A stretch of 64,000 nucleotides of DNA from positions 948,501 through 1,012,500 of the forward strand of contig JAPTOF010000012.1 of the NCBI GenBank assembly GCA_028554755.1. The letters are read 5' to 3'. Below the pieces are notes generated by a model, which made no database searches, was not told the DNA's origin, and saw nothing but the letters and a program-made list of their open reading frames with translations. A program made the position numbers and the translations under genes. Origin of the DNA: Cordia subcordata (lineage: Eukaryota; Streptophyta; Magnoliopsida; Boraginales; Cordiaceae). Shown here piece by piece: positions 35,097-47,421 of this stretch (position 1 is its first letter; each line of letters starts with the position of its first letter).

Positions 35097-36140
35097 TTAG
35101 TATATTGTAAAAAGTGTGACTTTTGGTTTTCCTTTTAAATGCACTAAATCAATATATCGGAGACAATTTTTTTTCTTTTTCAAATGATAAACTTGAGTAA
35201 TTTTCACTCACTAATGAAATCCAATAACTATATCATAGATATGAATCATCACAATGACTTGAATTGCATTTCATTTTCGAAACATCTTAGACCGTGTTTG
35301 ACAATACCTGCAAATAACAATATTTAATCAAATAATTGTCATTCAAAAAATAATATTTTAAGTAATTTTTTAGGTAATTTTTAACATTATAGAGCAGCTT
35401 TTAACCCCTCCCTTTTTTAGTTAACATTTTTTTCCTCTTAATTTTTTATCTTGTAAGTATCTTATTAGTTATTAGTTCCAGAGTTAAAATTTTGTAAACT
35501 ATTATATAATTATTTTTTTCTTTACTTTCATGCACTTTTCTCTATTTATTTTGTTCACGTGAATTTTTTCCCTATCAAAGTTAGTTTTTCTTTTTCTTTT
35601 TCTTGACAAAGTAAAAATAAAAAACTGAAATATTTTGAGAAACAAAATGACAAGATTAAATATTGCCTAGAACAACATATTTGTCACAAATCAAAAAATT
35701 TTGATAAGAAAAAAGAGAAAGAGTGAAAAACTAACCCAAATGTTTTTTTTTAACAGAAAAAAGTTTTTTTCTCAATTAGAATTTCAAATCATTTATTTTT
35801 GTCAGAAAAAGAGTGCGTGTATTTATTTCCATATCTTTTTTGTTTATTTCCATATCAATGCACATTTTTTCCTCCACAAATAAATAATTAATTATATGAT
35901 TCAGAGCTGAAAAAAATAATTTTGATACTAACAAATTAAATTTGTTTTCATTTTCACATTTATAACTTTTTTTTAAAATTATTGTTACATCGAAAATCAA
36001 CGGGATAAAGCATTGCCATCACGAGAAAGTGGATGTTACGAGAAAATCATCATTAAAAATCGATTATTTTTAGGATTTTCTTTTTCCGAAATTTCCTGTT
36101 TATCAAAAATTCGCAAATGCTTTCGCCTTTTTATCCTTAT
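35097..36140. other. Intergenic, AT-rich, no gene
   Basis: Only low-complexity reading frames rich in Lys, Phe and Ile. The distal promoter of the following gene is at the right end. Confidence 0.4.
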
Positions 36141-36254
36141 TATTATATATAAAAAAGATCGAAACTTTCTTGCAATTGAGAGCCATTCAACTCAGTGGAT
36201 TGGCCGAGTCATCGGCGGCCAACTCAAATTCCACATGATCTTCAGCAGCACCCA
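36141..36254 (+). promoter_or_regulatory. Promoter/leader of the small basic protein gene
   Basis: TATA-like tatatataaaaa near 36144-36155, about 100 bp before the ATG at 36255. The leader is GC-richer than its flanks. Confidence 0.4.
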
Positions 36255-38095
36255 ATGGACCCTTCTTCGCGGCAGACCACTCCTCCAGTCGAAGAAGATG
36301 AGTGGGGTATTTTTTTTTTCCCCCAGTTTACTTTTGTTTTCAATTTTATGCCTTTTTTTCATTTTCTTTTTAACTTTTTACTGCTATTTTCTGTTGTTAG
36401 ACATTCAAGACATGGTTTTTTTTTAATGAATTTTTGCTCATGAAATTATGTATTTGCATTTTTACCACCTGGGTAGTGATATGGTCGAAAAGTGCTTCTT
36501 TCTTACTTGCTTTTTCGATCTTGCTTACAAGAAAAATTATTGAGTTTGGATTTTGTACCTGGGGTGGTAATTTATTGGTAAAGACTTCTTCTTTTGAGTC
36601 CAAGAGATGATTTTTCTTTTGAATTTTTATTGAGAAGATGATCTAATTTTAGTTTTGCCTGCTGGGTAGTGATTTTGTGGAAGCAGGTTTCATTTTTTCT
36701 GTTAATAGTTGAATTTGTTTATGCCTGTTTAGTATGGATTATTTTGGATTGCTTGATGGTTTTGCTGACGATTGGATCTCTGAGCTTGAGTGTTGGCTAT
36801 TTGTCACTTAACAAGTAGATTTTACATTAAAGCTTTTTTCACTTTTTTTTATGCATTACGAATTTGTAATTGTGCTGTAAGTTTGCGCCGTGTATGTGGT
36901 GACTGGTTTTGTATATTCATAAGTTTTGCCTAATGGTGGAATTTTATGTTCATTTGCTAAATGCTTCGAAGGGAGGGAGTATGAGAGGGAATTATGATTC
37001 CGTGCATTGCGAAGAGTAACAGATTAACAGTAGAATGAAGAAAACCAAGGACTCATTTCGAATTTCACAGCGAGTAAAAGCAAATGACTAATTTTGATTT
37101 TAACCTTGTCTTTATTCTTTAACTCTATTGATCATGTATGAACTTGTCCTTTTTTGGGGGATGGAAAGGAAACTTATTTTGCTTCTCTGTATTAGTAGTC
37201 TTCTGATTTGTGAATGAATGATGAGGAAAAACAAAGAACTAGTTTTGAACTTCACTCTACAATTTGTGGCTTTATTCAGCTTATGTGAATTTGTCTGTTC
37301 TGGTGGATGATTATCTTCTGGTTTGTGAATTCATTGATAATGAAAATACTAGTTTGAGTTGAAGTTTCTCATTAATTCATGCCGAGCAAGGGTATATGAA
37401 TTTGTCCCTTTCGATGGAATTTATTTTGCTTCTTGATATGCTCGATATGCTCTGTATTCCAATCTTACAAATTAATGTGCGTACATATTTTAGACGTTAA
37501 TGGAGCATGGTGGCATATAGTACTGCTTCTATATCCTCTTCTTTTCATTTGTTATTAGAAGGATGGTCTCTGTTATTACTGTTAGATATGTTATATGTAA
37601 CATTCCGGTTTGGCTTCTAACATTTGTAGACAACGAAGGATTTGTAATTCCAAGCTTGGGAATTGGAGATTCTGATCAAAGTAAGACCGATTCTCCAGAA
37701 ACAGGAGAGCCTAAACCATTCTCAGTTAAGGTCAGTTGCAAGAGTTGCTTGGTATAAAGTAAAGAGAACTAATTTTGGATATCTAAAATTTTAAGCTCCT
37801 GCTTCTTGATGATTGGCAGGATAAGAGAGAAGAGAATATATACCTTGGACCCCACGGAGCTCCTCCATCGCAAACTAAACAAGAGCTAAACTCATCAAGC
37901 CGTAAGCAGAAGTTCAAGCAGAAACTGAAAGAAGCCGATAAGAGGTATACTGGGACTGGACGTGAAAACAAAGTGGATAATTTGAGAGAGCTCGTTGGTG
38001 GTGGAAAAATGCCTATAAACACATCAAAGAGTTCGCCTAGAGATTGGCTAGACCCACATTGTCACGAGTCTCAATTCGAGAGGAGGTATTCCTAG
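36255..38095 (+). CDS. Small basic plant protein of unknown function, three exons
   Basis: Exons 36255-36306, 37630-37730 and 37820-38095, GT-AG introns of 1323 and 89 bp, total 429 nt, 142 residues. The N-terminus (MDPSSRQTTPPVEEDEWD) is acidic; the second exon gives FVIPSLGIGDSDQSKTDSP. The third exon gives ENIYLGPHGAPPSQTK, a strongly basic stretch RKQKFKQKLKEADKRY, then LRELVGGGKMP and an end DWLDPHCHESQFERRYS. No signal peptide, membrane helix or known catalytic motif is visible. The codon frame is preserved across both junctions, which supports a real gene. The basic helix could bind nucleic acid or target the nucleus; this is inference. The family was not recognised. Confidence 0.8.
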
Positions 38096-39750
38096 GTTAC
38101 TATATGCAAGTTGATAGTCGTCGAAGAACCTTTGGGATTTTACTTTTGGTTTCCTGGTCTTTTTGTTTGGTTGTTCAATTCCACAATAAAGTCTAGAAGA
38201 CATCTTTGACGGTTTATGTATTGTGGTAACAAGTCGCCTCATCTGTCTGTTGGGGGTGCTAATACTGCAGATGTTCTGTTTTACAACTTTTTTCTACTGC
38301 TTCTATTTTCCCTTTCACTTTTCCTAACAATATTCTAGGGGCCAATTGCCTGGAAATGGCCAAATTTTCTTTGGCTATCGGAATGTCTAATCAGTGAGTC
38401 CAACCCTTTCCCGGACCCCACAAATAAAGGAGTTACATGGAGCGGGCTGCTCCTATGAATGTTTAATAATGTTAACAACATAGCTCAAAAGAGATTATGG
38501 GAGTTATCAAATCAAACTAATGCACTCAAATTACTGTAAGAGATAGGACTTAAAAAGTGAGTTGATGGATCTTGTGATCTCAGCATCAACATGAACAAGA
38601 AGATTGATAACTTATACCTTTCATAATCATTTGCTCTGAATTGATGCCTTAGCTATCGCTCAATCAACAAGAAATGGTGGACTATCCTCGCACCCACCGT
38701 CACGGTTTAAATCTCATTCCGACTCAATTCAATTTAATCCCCGCCTCTTATAAGATTCGCACTCAAGTGATATTAATTATTTGATTTACTCCGTAATCCC
38801 GAAAGTTTACCAATATGATGTACAAAGTTCTGGAATAAAATTATTACTCCAGGGAATAACTTTTGACCGTAAAATTACCAGCTAGATCATATGTTGGATG
38901 CAATTTGTCCATAAACGTACAAAAACTTTGAGCAGTGGAAGGTACAACAAAATGACAATGAATTTGACTACAAGAAAGAGTGGCAGACACAGATGAGTGA
39001 AAGGGACAAAACGTTAACGTTATTATCCTCGTGTATTCGTTGAATGAAGCCCACCCCTCACACTCCACTATTCCGTGGTACTTTCAGATGTGGCTGCTAG
39101 CACCCTCCCCTCCCCTCTTCTTTGTTTTTTCTGTCTTTTGTTTGCTCCTTTTTCTTCTTCTTTTTTTTTTTGGGTGTTATTTCCCCTTTTCGTTTCCCTT
39201 AATTTGATAGCTTTGAATTCGTTTGTAGTGATGTTTCTTAAATTGTCTTATTTATATAATTTTTCAGAAAAAGGTATTTTTTTTTAAATTAAAATTTTAA
39301 CTTTTCGAAAATTCATTTGAGCCCTTTTTTTAAAGGGTTCCAGTTAGAAGTTTAAACTCATCAAAAAAAATATATACATTTTTTTAAGTTAAAAAAATGT
39401 ATTTTTTTAGAAAAATCAATCCGTATGAGCCCATATGCTAATCGTTTAGCATGTAGTTTGATTTCATTCGGAGTAGTTTATTTAATTTGAAATTCTTCTA
39501 ATTCTGTTATCAATTAATTGTGTGATAAATTAAATCGTTATTGTGATTAAATTGTCTTTTTTCTAATTTTTATTTGGAGTTCTACCATTCTTACATAACT
39601 ATTAAACTATGCACATTTGTACATAAAAACTTTGACCACTTTGTGCTTGATTCTTGATATTTATATACTATTTGGAACTTTACTCCTGATCCAAAAAAAA
39701 AAAAAGGAGGACAAAGGTATAGTGTTATTGGGTTATGTGTGAGAGACAAA
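38096..39750. other. Intergenic, no gene seen
   Basis: Left end is 3' UTR of the preceding gene. The rest has CT-rich and AT-rich stretches and no supported coding sequence. Confidence 0.45.
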
Positions 39751-39973
39751 GGTTCTGTTTAGATTAACTTTTTTTAAAAATATTTTTTTAATAGTTTTTA
39801 AAAATTGGTTTTTTTTATAAGTTAAAAATTTTGATTTTAAAAAAAAGTTATTTTTAAACTTTTTTTAGAATTTTAGTTTTTTTAAAAGTCAAATTAAATA
39901 GTTATTGCAAATTTAATGTATTTTTTTTTAAAAAAATACTTTTTCCTAAAAAAAGACCAATCCAAACAGGTCC
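39751..39973. mobile_element. Tourist-like MITE, ~226-bp family, copy 2 (most diverged)
   Basis: GGTTCTGTTTAGATTAAC to CCAATCCAAACAGGTCC, flanked by AAA on both sides. Same internal order of T- and A-runs as copies at 12153, 51260 and 60633. Confidence 0.65.
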
Positions 39974-40785
39974 AAATTGAATTTGACATTTGGTCTAATA
40001 GTGTATTATTTGTCTAACATGTAAAAGGCTTTGAAATTAATTCTTGTCAAACAGATTATTTGGTTATAAAAATCTCATTTGAATAAAAAGATGAATTTGA
40101 CAATGAAATTACCTTTACACCCTTAACACGGTCCAAACAAATTCGGATGACTATCCTTGTCAAGACTTTTGTGCCCTTTCAAAATTTGATTTTTTTTTAA
40201 TGGAAAGTGACTTATTTAAAATATATATATTTTTATTTTTCAATTAACTTATTAAAAATTAGCAAATAGGTGCCAATTTGAGTGTTGTGATCTCCTTTGT
40301 GTTGAACGTCCCAAAAAAGAAATAGAAAATCTCCCTTCTATTGAATGACCAAGAAAAGGATCCTTTGTATTGAATTCTTGACAACAAAATAAAAAAAGAA
40401 GTCTCCTTTGTACTCGTGGACTTTTTCTTTCTTTCTTTTGTTTTTGTTCTTTTTTTTTTTTTGGCCGGACTTAAGTTCTCAATTCGTCATCAGTAGTAAA
40501 ATGACAAACAAACCAACTTAACCCTTATATTTTATGTAATCCATGCACTTGCAAATATATTATTCTTTCTCGCTATCTCTTTTTTATATGATAAAATTTA
40601 TATATTAAATGCAAAAAAAGTTCACATATACAGAAGAGATTATTATATAAATATATATAAATAAGTGACACATAAGACTCAGTTGGATTGACTTTTTTAA
40701 AAAGCAATTAATGAGTAACCATAGCAGAAGCTTGATGTTTTATGTCATTTGTTTATTCTTTTTTTACTATTGAATGGCCCACAAA

Positions 40786-40789
<4 letters not shown>
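39974..40789. other. Intergenic, AT-rich, no gene
   Basis: No repeat boundary or reading frame worth reporting. Two near-repeats of tctcccttctattgaa / tctcctttgtattgaa occur near 40330-40370. Confidence 0.35.

Positions 40790-40824
<35 letters not shown>
40790..40824. repeat. (AT)n microsatellite
   Basis: Uninterrupted alternating AT of about 35 bp at the left edge of the tandem Helitron-like block. Confidence 0.9.
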
Positions 40825-40825
<1 letters not shown>

Positions 40826-40826
<1 letters not shown>

Positions 40827-42582
40827 TTATACTTTTTTAAGCATTGTGAGAATGTTATATTTGAGCATTGTGAGAGTGCCATTTTATCGCTTATATGGCA
40901 TGGTTATTTTATTTTTTGTTATTTTACTTTCTAGTATTTATTATCTTTATGAATATACATGATTAGTTTTAATTGAAATATTAAATGATCAATTAATTAA
41001 TAATTAAGATTAAATTAATTTATAAATTCTAAAAAATTTATTTCTTATCTATTATGTATATATATTATTAGCATTGGAAATTTAATTTTCAATCAGCTAA
41101 CTCTTAAAATAATACTTATTTGTGAGTTTCAAAAGATTAAATCCAAGTAAGTTTAATGTTTACTATTAAAAAAATATTTTTTTAGTATTATGAAAGTTTC
41201 ATATCAACGCTTATATAGCAATGGATATTTTATTTATTATCTTGTATAACAATTTATTATTTATTATTTATTTTATTTATATTATTTTTATATTTTTGGA
41301 TATAGTTAATTTATTAGTTTTAATTAAAAAATTAAATAATCAATCAATTAATACTTAAAAAATAATTCATTTGTTAATTCTAAAATGTTCATTTCTTATT
41401 ATATATATATTATTAGTTTTTACTTTAGAAATTTAATTACTAATTAATTAACACTTAAAAACCTTAAAGTATTTTTCATTTATGAATTTCAAATATTAAA
41501 CATGAGTAAATTTAACATTTATTATTTAAAAATATACATGCAGAGTACAGAATATTCATGACTAAATTTTTCATATGCTATTAAAAATAAATAAATTTAA
41601 TTTAATTTAACATTTTCTATCAAAAATAAATCCGTATAGAGTACGAATAAAAGTGTACTAGTATATGTAAAATTTATACTTTTTTGAGCATAGTGAGAGT
41701 GCCATATTTAAGCATTGTAAAAGTACCATGTCAATACTTACATGACATGGTTTTTTTACTTTCTATTGTTTCTTATTTTTATGAATATACATTATTAGTT
41801 TTAGTTTAAATATTAAATAGTCAATTAATTAATGCTTAAGATTAAATTCATTTATGAATTCTAAAAAATTTACTTCTTATCTACTATGTATGTATATTAT
41901 TAAAATTAGAAATTTAATTTTCAATCAATTAATTCTTAAAATAATATTAATTTATGAGTTTCAAAAGATTAAATTTGAGTAAGTTTAATATTTACTATTA
42001 AAAAAATACTTTTTGAGCATTATGAGAGTGTCATATCAACACTTATATCGTAATGAATACTTTATTTATTAGCTTATACAAGAATTTATAATTTATTTTA
42101 TTTATATTATTCTATCTTTGTAAATATAATTAAATTATTAGTTTTAATTAAATATTAAATATCAATTCAATTAATTCTTAAAATAATTCAGTTGTGAATT
42201 CCAAAAAGTTCATTTATTTTCTGTTATGACTATATACTCTTAGTTTTAATTTAAAATTTTAATTATTAATTTAATTAATTTTTAAAAATAATATTTATTT
42301 GTGAATTTCAAAAGGTACATTTCTTTTAATATATATATATATATATATTGGTTTTAGTTCATAAATTTAATTAGTAATTAATCACTACTTGAAAGCCTTA
42401 AAGTATTTTTCATTTATAAACCTGAGTAAGTTTAACATTTATTGTTTAAAAATATCCATGCAAATTACAGAATATTTATGACTAACTTTTTTCACATGCT
42501 ATTAAAAGTAAATAAATTCAACTTAATTTAATATTTTCTATCAAAAATTAATCCGTGCAGAGCAGGGATAAAAGTGCACTAA
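40826..42582 (+). repeat. Tandem duplication of a ~0.85-kb Helitron-like unit
   Basis: Two units (about 40826-41661 and 41662-42582) match along their length: ttatacttttttaagcattg / ttatacttttttgagcatag at the start and tccgtatagagtacgaataaaa / tccgtgcagagcagggataaaa at the end. Each ends CTAG or CTAA before a T, preceded by a short hairpin-like stretch, as in Helitron 3' ends. Each unit is internally repeated once at about 400 bp. No rep/helicase coding. No clear 5' TC terminus was found, so the class is tentative. Confidence 0.55.
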
Positions 42583-42652
42583 TATTGTATTAAAAAAATA
42601 AAAACGAAAGAAGTGGAGAGGTGAAATATAAGCATAATTTTGAGGTTAATAA

Positions 42653-43268
42653 TAAGGGTGAACATAAAATCCCTAAAATCCAAAAAATCATTTAGCCCAA
42701 ATCGAATCGACCGTAACTGATGGTTTTTAAAGTGATTCGACCGATCATGGTTTTAATTTTTAAAAACCGAAATGAATAGTTTAGTTTTCGATTTAGGAAT
42801 AAAAACCGTGGCTAAATCGAACCGCCTGCATATATATTACTGACAAACACTTAAAGTTTTTTTTTTTAATGCATATTCTTATAGTTCCTTTTTTTAGTTT
42901 CTACTCTTCACTTTTATGACTTTCTTATTAATACTTGAGTTGTTAGGTTTATGCACCAAACAAAATAATAAATAAAAAAAGAAAGGACTCTTTGATAGTT
43001 AAACATATATTGGAAGATTGAACTATTGAATTTGTAATTATTGTTGGGATTTAAAAAATTATTGCTTGATTAATATAATTATATTAAGTATTTAGTATAT
43101 AATAACCAAAATTTTAAAACAGCTCAAACTACCCAAAATCGCTTTAATTGAAACAGTGAGTCTTCTATCATTTTAGTCTGTTTCGATTTTGTAAATTTAT
43201 AAATCGCCGAAATAATTTGGTTAAAAAATTTTTAATAGAACCGTCCAAATAGCCTGCGTACGCCCCTA
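42653..43268. mobile_element. hAT-type non-autonomous element with 8-bp target duplication
   Basis: 616 bp, from TAAGGGTGAACAT to GCGTACGCCCCTA, flanked by perfect gttaataa at 42645-42652 and 43269-43276. An 8-bp duplication and short TAGGGGTG-type inverted ends fit the hAT superfamily. The interior has scattered gaaccg/cggtt motifs and no transposase. Confidence 0.85.
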
Positions 43269-43380
43269 GTTAATAATGGTATTTTTGACCTTTAAACAAA
43301 TGCAAATCGTAGCATTCTTTTTACATTCCTCAAAGCCTTCAACATCTCACTACCCCAGTGGACCAAACCCCAACTCAGCC

Positions 43381-43698
43381 ATGGAAATCTCTCAAGAGCT
43401 TCTCAAGTACAAACTCCATATCTTACTAGCCACTCTTCTCTGTGTCATTATCTTCACTCTCATCTATCTTGCGCCTAGCTTTCTTGACATACTCAAATAC
43501 TTTTGGCCTCTGTTAGTATCGACGGCTCTCTTTCTCGCCGCCGTCGTGATGTTTGGCCGGACTTCGCCGCCGCAAGTGGAAGCTTCAGACGAGAAAGCAG
43601 GTGAAGGCATCTTGGACTACGTGGCTGGCCACGTAGAAGACGTGGGAAAAGAAGCTGCTGAAAGTAGCAAAGGTCCCGAGTTTAATTCTCGTTCTTAA
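43381..43698 (+). CDS. Small two-helix membrane protein, unknown function
   Basis: 105 residues, single exon. Start chosen at MEISQELLKYK; the frame is open upstream, but that part looks like leader. A first hydrophobic segment spans about 12-35 (ILLATLLCVIIFTLIYLAPSF) and a second about 39-60 (FWPLLVSTALFLAAVVMF), joined by a short loop, giving a hairpin with both ends on one side. The C-terminal tail (60-105) is hydrophilic and acidic with DEKAGEGILDYVAGHVEDVGK, possibly amphipathic. Codon composition is GC-richer than the flanks, which supports coding. A hAT-type element ends about 105 bp upstream of the ATG. The family was not identified. Confidence 0.75.
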   Translation: MEISQELLKYKLHILLATLLCVIIFTLIYLAPSFLDILKYFWPLLVSTALFLAAVVMFGRTSPPQVEASDEKAGEGILDYVAGHVEDVGKEAAESSKGPEFNSRS

Positions 43699-44747
43699 TT
43701 GACTCGGTGCATGTCTTAGAGCGGACCGTTACAGCAAGGGATCTTTAGTGTTAAGATGCATTCATGGTTAAACTTGTAAGAGGAAAGGAAAGTAGAAAAG
43801 CGCATGTCATAACGCTTATGTAATCTTTTGTACCTTTTTGTTTGTTTTGTTTTAGTTTCAAGAATTGACAGGTCCCGAATTGTAAATTCTGGAAAATAAT
43901 AATATTTTGCTATGTGCACGGAATTTGGGTCCCTTGATTCTTTTAATATTTTAATTCTTTTATTTTTTTAATAATGAAATTCAAATCGGGTTGATTTAAT
44001 ATTCATTATTCATGACCGTGGAAGACAATTTCAATCGATATAAGATTTATCCCGTCTTTTATGTATACTGTTCTATACTTTCTTTTGCACTATGGATTGC
44101 CACTAGCTTTAGATTCTAGTCAAACATGAAATCTTATTTGCAAAAACCTCAAAAATCGTTAATTAGAATAGAATACGTGGATAAAGAAAACATTAAGCAA
44201 TCGATACTCAATAATGTGAGTGTCTAAAGAAAGAGTGAGCTCAGAATTTATGAGTCAATTCGCACATTTGTTAGCTTTTCTGTGAAGGTGCAAAATATAA
44301 AAATTTTGGTGGCATAATATCTCTCTGCGTTCGTTCATATAAGGAAGAGAAGACCATAAATGTTGGTCCATTCTTTTAATCCAATGCAGAAGAACATGAG
44401 AATTGGTGTTGATCTCAAGAGTGATTGCTCTTCTTCTTATGGCTTCCTTTTAAGTCTTTGTAAACGGTCATTACTTTTACAATGTAATGTTTTTAGTGGC
44501 AATTCCTAGGTCAATCGGGAACCCGAGAACCCAATCTACCATAGTAGTTTTTGCAATTGGCCGAGGTTGCTATCGATTCTATTCCTGAATAAGCACGGAA
44601 GACCCATGAGACTAAAGCCACAACATCGACATATACGGACAGCTGTGCAAGGAAATTTCCTGGAAATCCAGTTTCAAATACCAACAGGAAAGGCAATTGT
44701 GGAGAAATTTCCCTTGTATTGGCTTTTGTTAACATGCTTGCACCTTA
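43699..44747. other. Intergenic, no gene seen
   Basis: 3' UTR of the small membrane protein at the left. The stretch aaggaaatttcctgg near 44650 recurs near 48075 and 54430 (TPK flanks), so the TPK repeat unit may extend here in decayed form. Confidence 0.4.
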
Positions 44748-45214
44748 GAAGGTGTTTGGTTTGGCTTTTTTTCCTAGTCAAATCTGTTTAAAGTCTAATT
44801 TAAGTTAATGAAAGTGTTTGTTTTAATTAAAAATGTATTTTTTTAAGTAGATTTAAGTAGAAAAAAAAAGACTTCCCAACCCCAACTTTTGTTTTTTATT
44901 ACCTCAAGCAATTTGAAAAAAAAACAAGTTTGACCAAATCATTTACTATCTTATTCTTACCTTTTTATTTTTGTTACTAAAATATTTTTACTCTTTTATC
45001 TTACCTTTTTAAATTCTATTTTAATGTCCTTAATAGTTATTTTAACTATATAACTTACTTTTCAACCCATTTTAATCAAACATGTAAATACTTATTTTTA
45101 TAACTATAATTTTTATTCAAATACGTAACTATTTAAAATTGACAATAAAAAAAAAACTACTTAAAGTAAGAAGTGCTTTAAGTAGCTTTTTTATAAGCCA
45201 ATCCAAACACCCTC
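44748..45214. mobile_element. Tourist-like MITE, ~470-bp family
   Basis: GAAGGTGTTTGGTTTGGC to AATCCAAACACCCTC, flanked by perfect TTA duplications (44745-44747, 45215-45217). Matches the nested pair at 12833-13777. TTA targets and GRGGGTGTTTGG termini fit PIF/Harbinger. Confidence 0.85.
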
Positions 45215-45464
45215 TTAGTTGTTAGAAAGTATAAGGTACAGAAGTTGAACCGTAAGATAAACAAAGGAACATCTAAGCTAAATTAGAGTAAGATACTCAA
45301 ATAAAATTTTACATACATATACTTGTCCAAGGGGAAGGCTCTCGAAAAGAACAAAAGATGTCGTGAAAACTATGTTGCTAATCTCATTTAGTGAGACAAG
45401 ACTTGATTTGGTGTCGGAAAATGGAAAAAGGAGTAGACCTCCATGCCGGCTCTTAGAAAAATCA

Positions 45465-45545
45465 GTAATAGTATCACCTAATTGAAAATGGTCGCTGGAA
45501 ACCGGTTGAAAGACCTTGCTTTACTGAAATATGCTTGGTGGAATG
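45465..45545. repeat. Duplicated TPK flank, copy 1
   Basis: The segment around gaaagaccttgcttta and aaatatgcttgg recurs at 49325-49402 and 54565-54660. The three copies lie beside TPK genes, so the duplication unit included intergenic DNA. Confidence 0.7.
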
Positions 45546-46184
45546 TTAAGTTAATCTTCATTATACTATTAAACAATTTCAAGGACACAAGGATGAGGCG
45601 AGTGCTGAAGTAACCTTTTAGATGATGAGGCGGGATGTGAGAGCAAGTTTCCTCTCCCAAATTCGTCATATTGCCATCCCTATTCTGTAGTACTCCAATT
45701 AGAAGAGCGAGCTGTAACCTAGCAGATTTGGCCTCAGAAACTCTGCTAGCTGCAAAAATTTCTCCTGCAGGCATCAGTAAAACACCTGAGCACTTATTGT
45801 TGACACCGCGTCTATGAACATTTTCTTTGATTTATGCGTGCGACTATGTGCAACCAGCTAAATAGAGCCACTAGTTATGTAGTTTGATGCAATTCTGGAG
45901 ACAGTTTGTTGTAATTTTCTTGCACGCTTTTAATTGATAATATGCTTCTTTACACTAACAATAGTTACATCTTGAAATAACAAGCAAGAGCATTTCCCGC
46001 ACGCCAGGCCCGAGGGTCAGGGGGTTTGAAATGGTACAGTCTGGGAAGTCACCAGTCTGCTGATTACAAAAGCTCCATCAAATGAGCCAAGACTTTTATT
46101 TGTAGGGCACACCACAAGATATAGCTATCCATAGGGTATGTAATGAATATTATGAAGTCGTGGAGGACGAAAGTAGATTGGACT

Positions 46185-47421
46185 TCACTGCTTATGATAT
46201 TGCTTGAGATCTAAATCAGAAACTGATAGAGTTCCAGACTTGTCGCCTTCAACTTCTTCAAACTCATCGATCGCCATTGAGACATCTTCTTGGCTGATCT
46301 TCCCCATCTCTTTGAGCTTATATATGGCAAATTCAGCAGCACTGTTGATGTAAAACTCAAGCAACGTGGACAATCATCAATAGAGCACAACTTCTATGGA
46401 GTTTCAAGACGCAAATGCTATTGCTGTGTTTGTTACATGCCTATATAAAATCTTGAATCTGAGAAGTCACTTCTTAGATTTAAGATTTCAGATAAGCATA
46501 TAACGGACACAGCATATATCAGAAAGGCTCAAGATGAAGAATGAATAACAAAATCCAGAGTTTAGAGCAAGAAGTTCTCTGTACTTACCTGACAAATCCA
46601 TCATCATTGATATCAGCTGCCTCAAGATCTGCACTAGCCATCCTTCTTGAGAGGATCCATTTTACAAATGCCTTTTGCCTCTGTAAAATGGTATCTTCAG
46701 CAATATAAACAAAGGACTGACCCAAAGACAGGGTACTTGTCAAAATCCAAAATGTAGCGAAAATGCGCCCCCCTACAGTTGAGAAGCTTTTATCTCCATA
46801 ACCAAGTGTTGAGACTGTAGAACAGACAGTATAAATGGCATCGACCATATTTAAATTTTCAAGCATAGACATGGTTATCGTCCCTCCAACTAGGTGTAAT
46901 ATGAGTATTACGACAGCCACAAAAGCCCTGAATCTGACTCGATCCCGATTTGCTTCGACTTCCTTCAGAATTTCCGATCCATCGGCTTTCCGGGGCAACT
47001 GCATTGCTTTCACCAGCAACATTGACTGCTTCTTGACCAGGCGGTCACCTACTGTGGTGAAAAATACACAAACCAGAGTGACCCCTGTCATGACAAACAC
47101 ACTGGAGAGGATTTTCGCGGCCACACTATTAGGCACGAGGTCTCCATAGCCAACAGTTGTCAGTGTGACAATGGAGAAGTAAAATGAATCAAGGAGTTCA
47201 TTTGTTTTGGCCCCTTTTATCTGATCCCTAACCAGGTAAAACGAAATGGTACTCACAATTAAGTGGGAAAGCATCATGGTAACTGCGTCCCTAACAGTAG
47301 CATCACGTTTAACCCAAGTGGTGCGCATAAATTCTTCAATTTCATTTGTTTCTCTTGGACCATTTTCAGCTGAAGGATCAATTTTAACTTTCTGGGTGGT
47401 CTTTTCAGCATCTTCTGCCAT
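46185..47421 (-). CDS. TPK: Two-pore K+ channel TPK, copy A (14-3-3 site lost)
   Basis: Coding exons 47421-46589 and 46341-46185, intron 247 bp, 990 nt, 329 residues. Four membrane helices, with selectivity filters TVGYGD (89-94) and TLGYGD (205-210). The C-terminal tail has an EF-hand-like loop (DINDDGFVRSAAE) split by the intron and a second (EGDKSGTLSVSDL). TPKs are tonoplast K+ channels opened by calcium and 14-3-3 binding. The N-terminus is about 25 residues shorter than in copies B and C and lacks the basic KSAP-type 14-3-3 site. The first ATG sits in MAEDAEK as in its neighbours; an upstream in-frame Met lies beyond the inferred 5' UTR splice acceptor (exon edge 47451). A non-coding first exon (low edge 47894) is conserved in all four copies. 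Confidence 0.92.

Noticed and set aside
44511..44735. 74-codon frame with hydrophobic stretch
   Set aside because: No start context or family match; part of the sequence resembles TPK spacer DNA instead.
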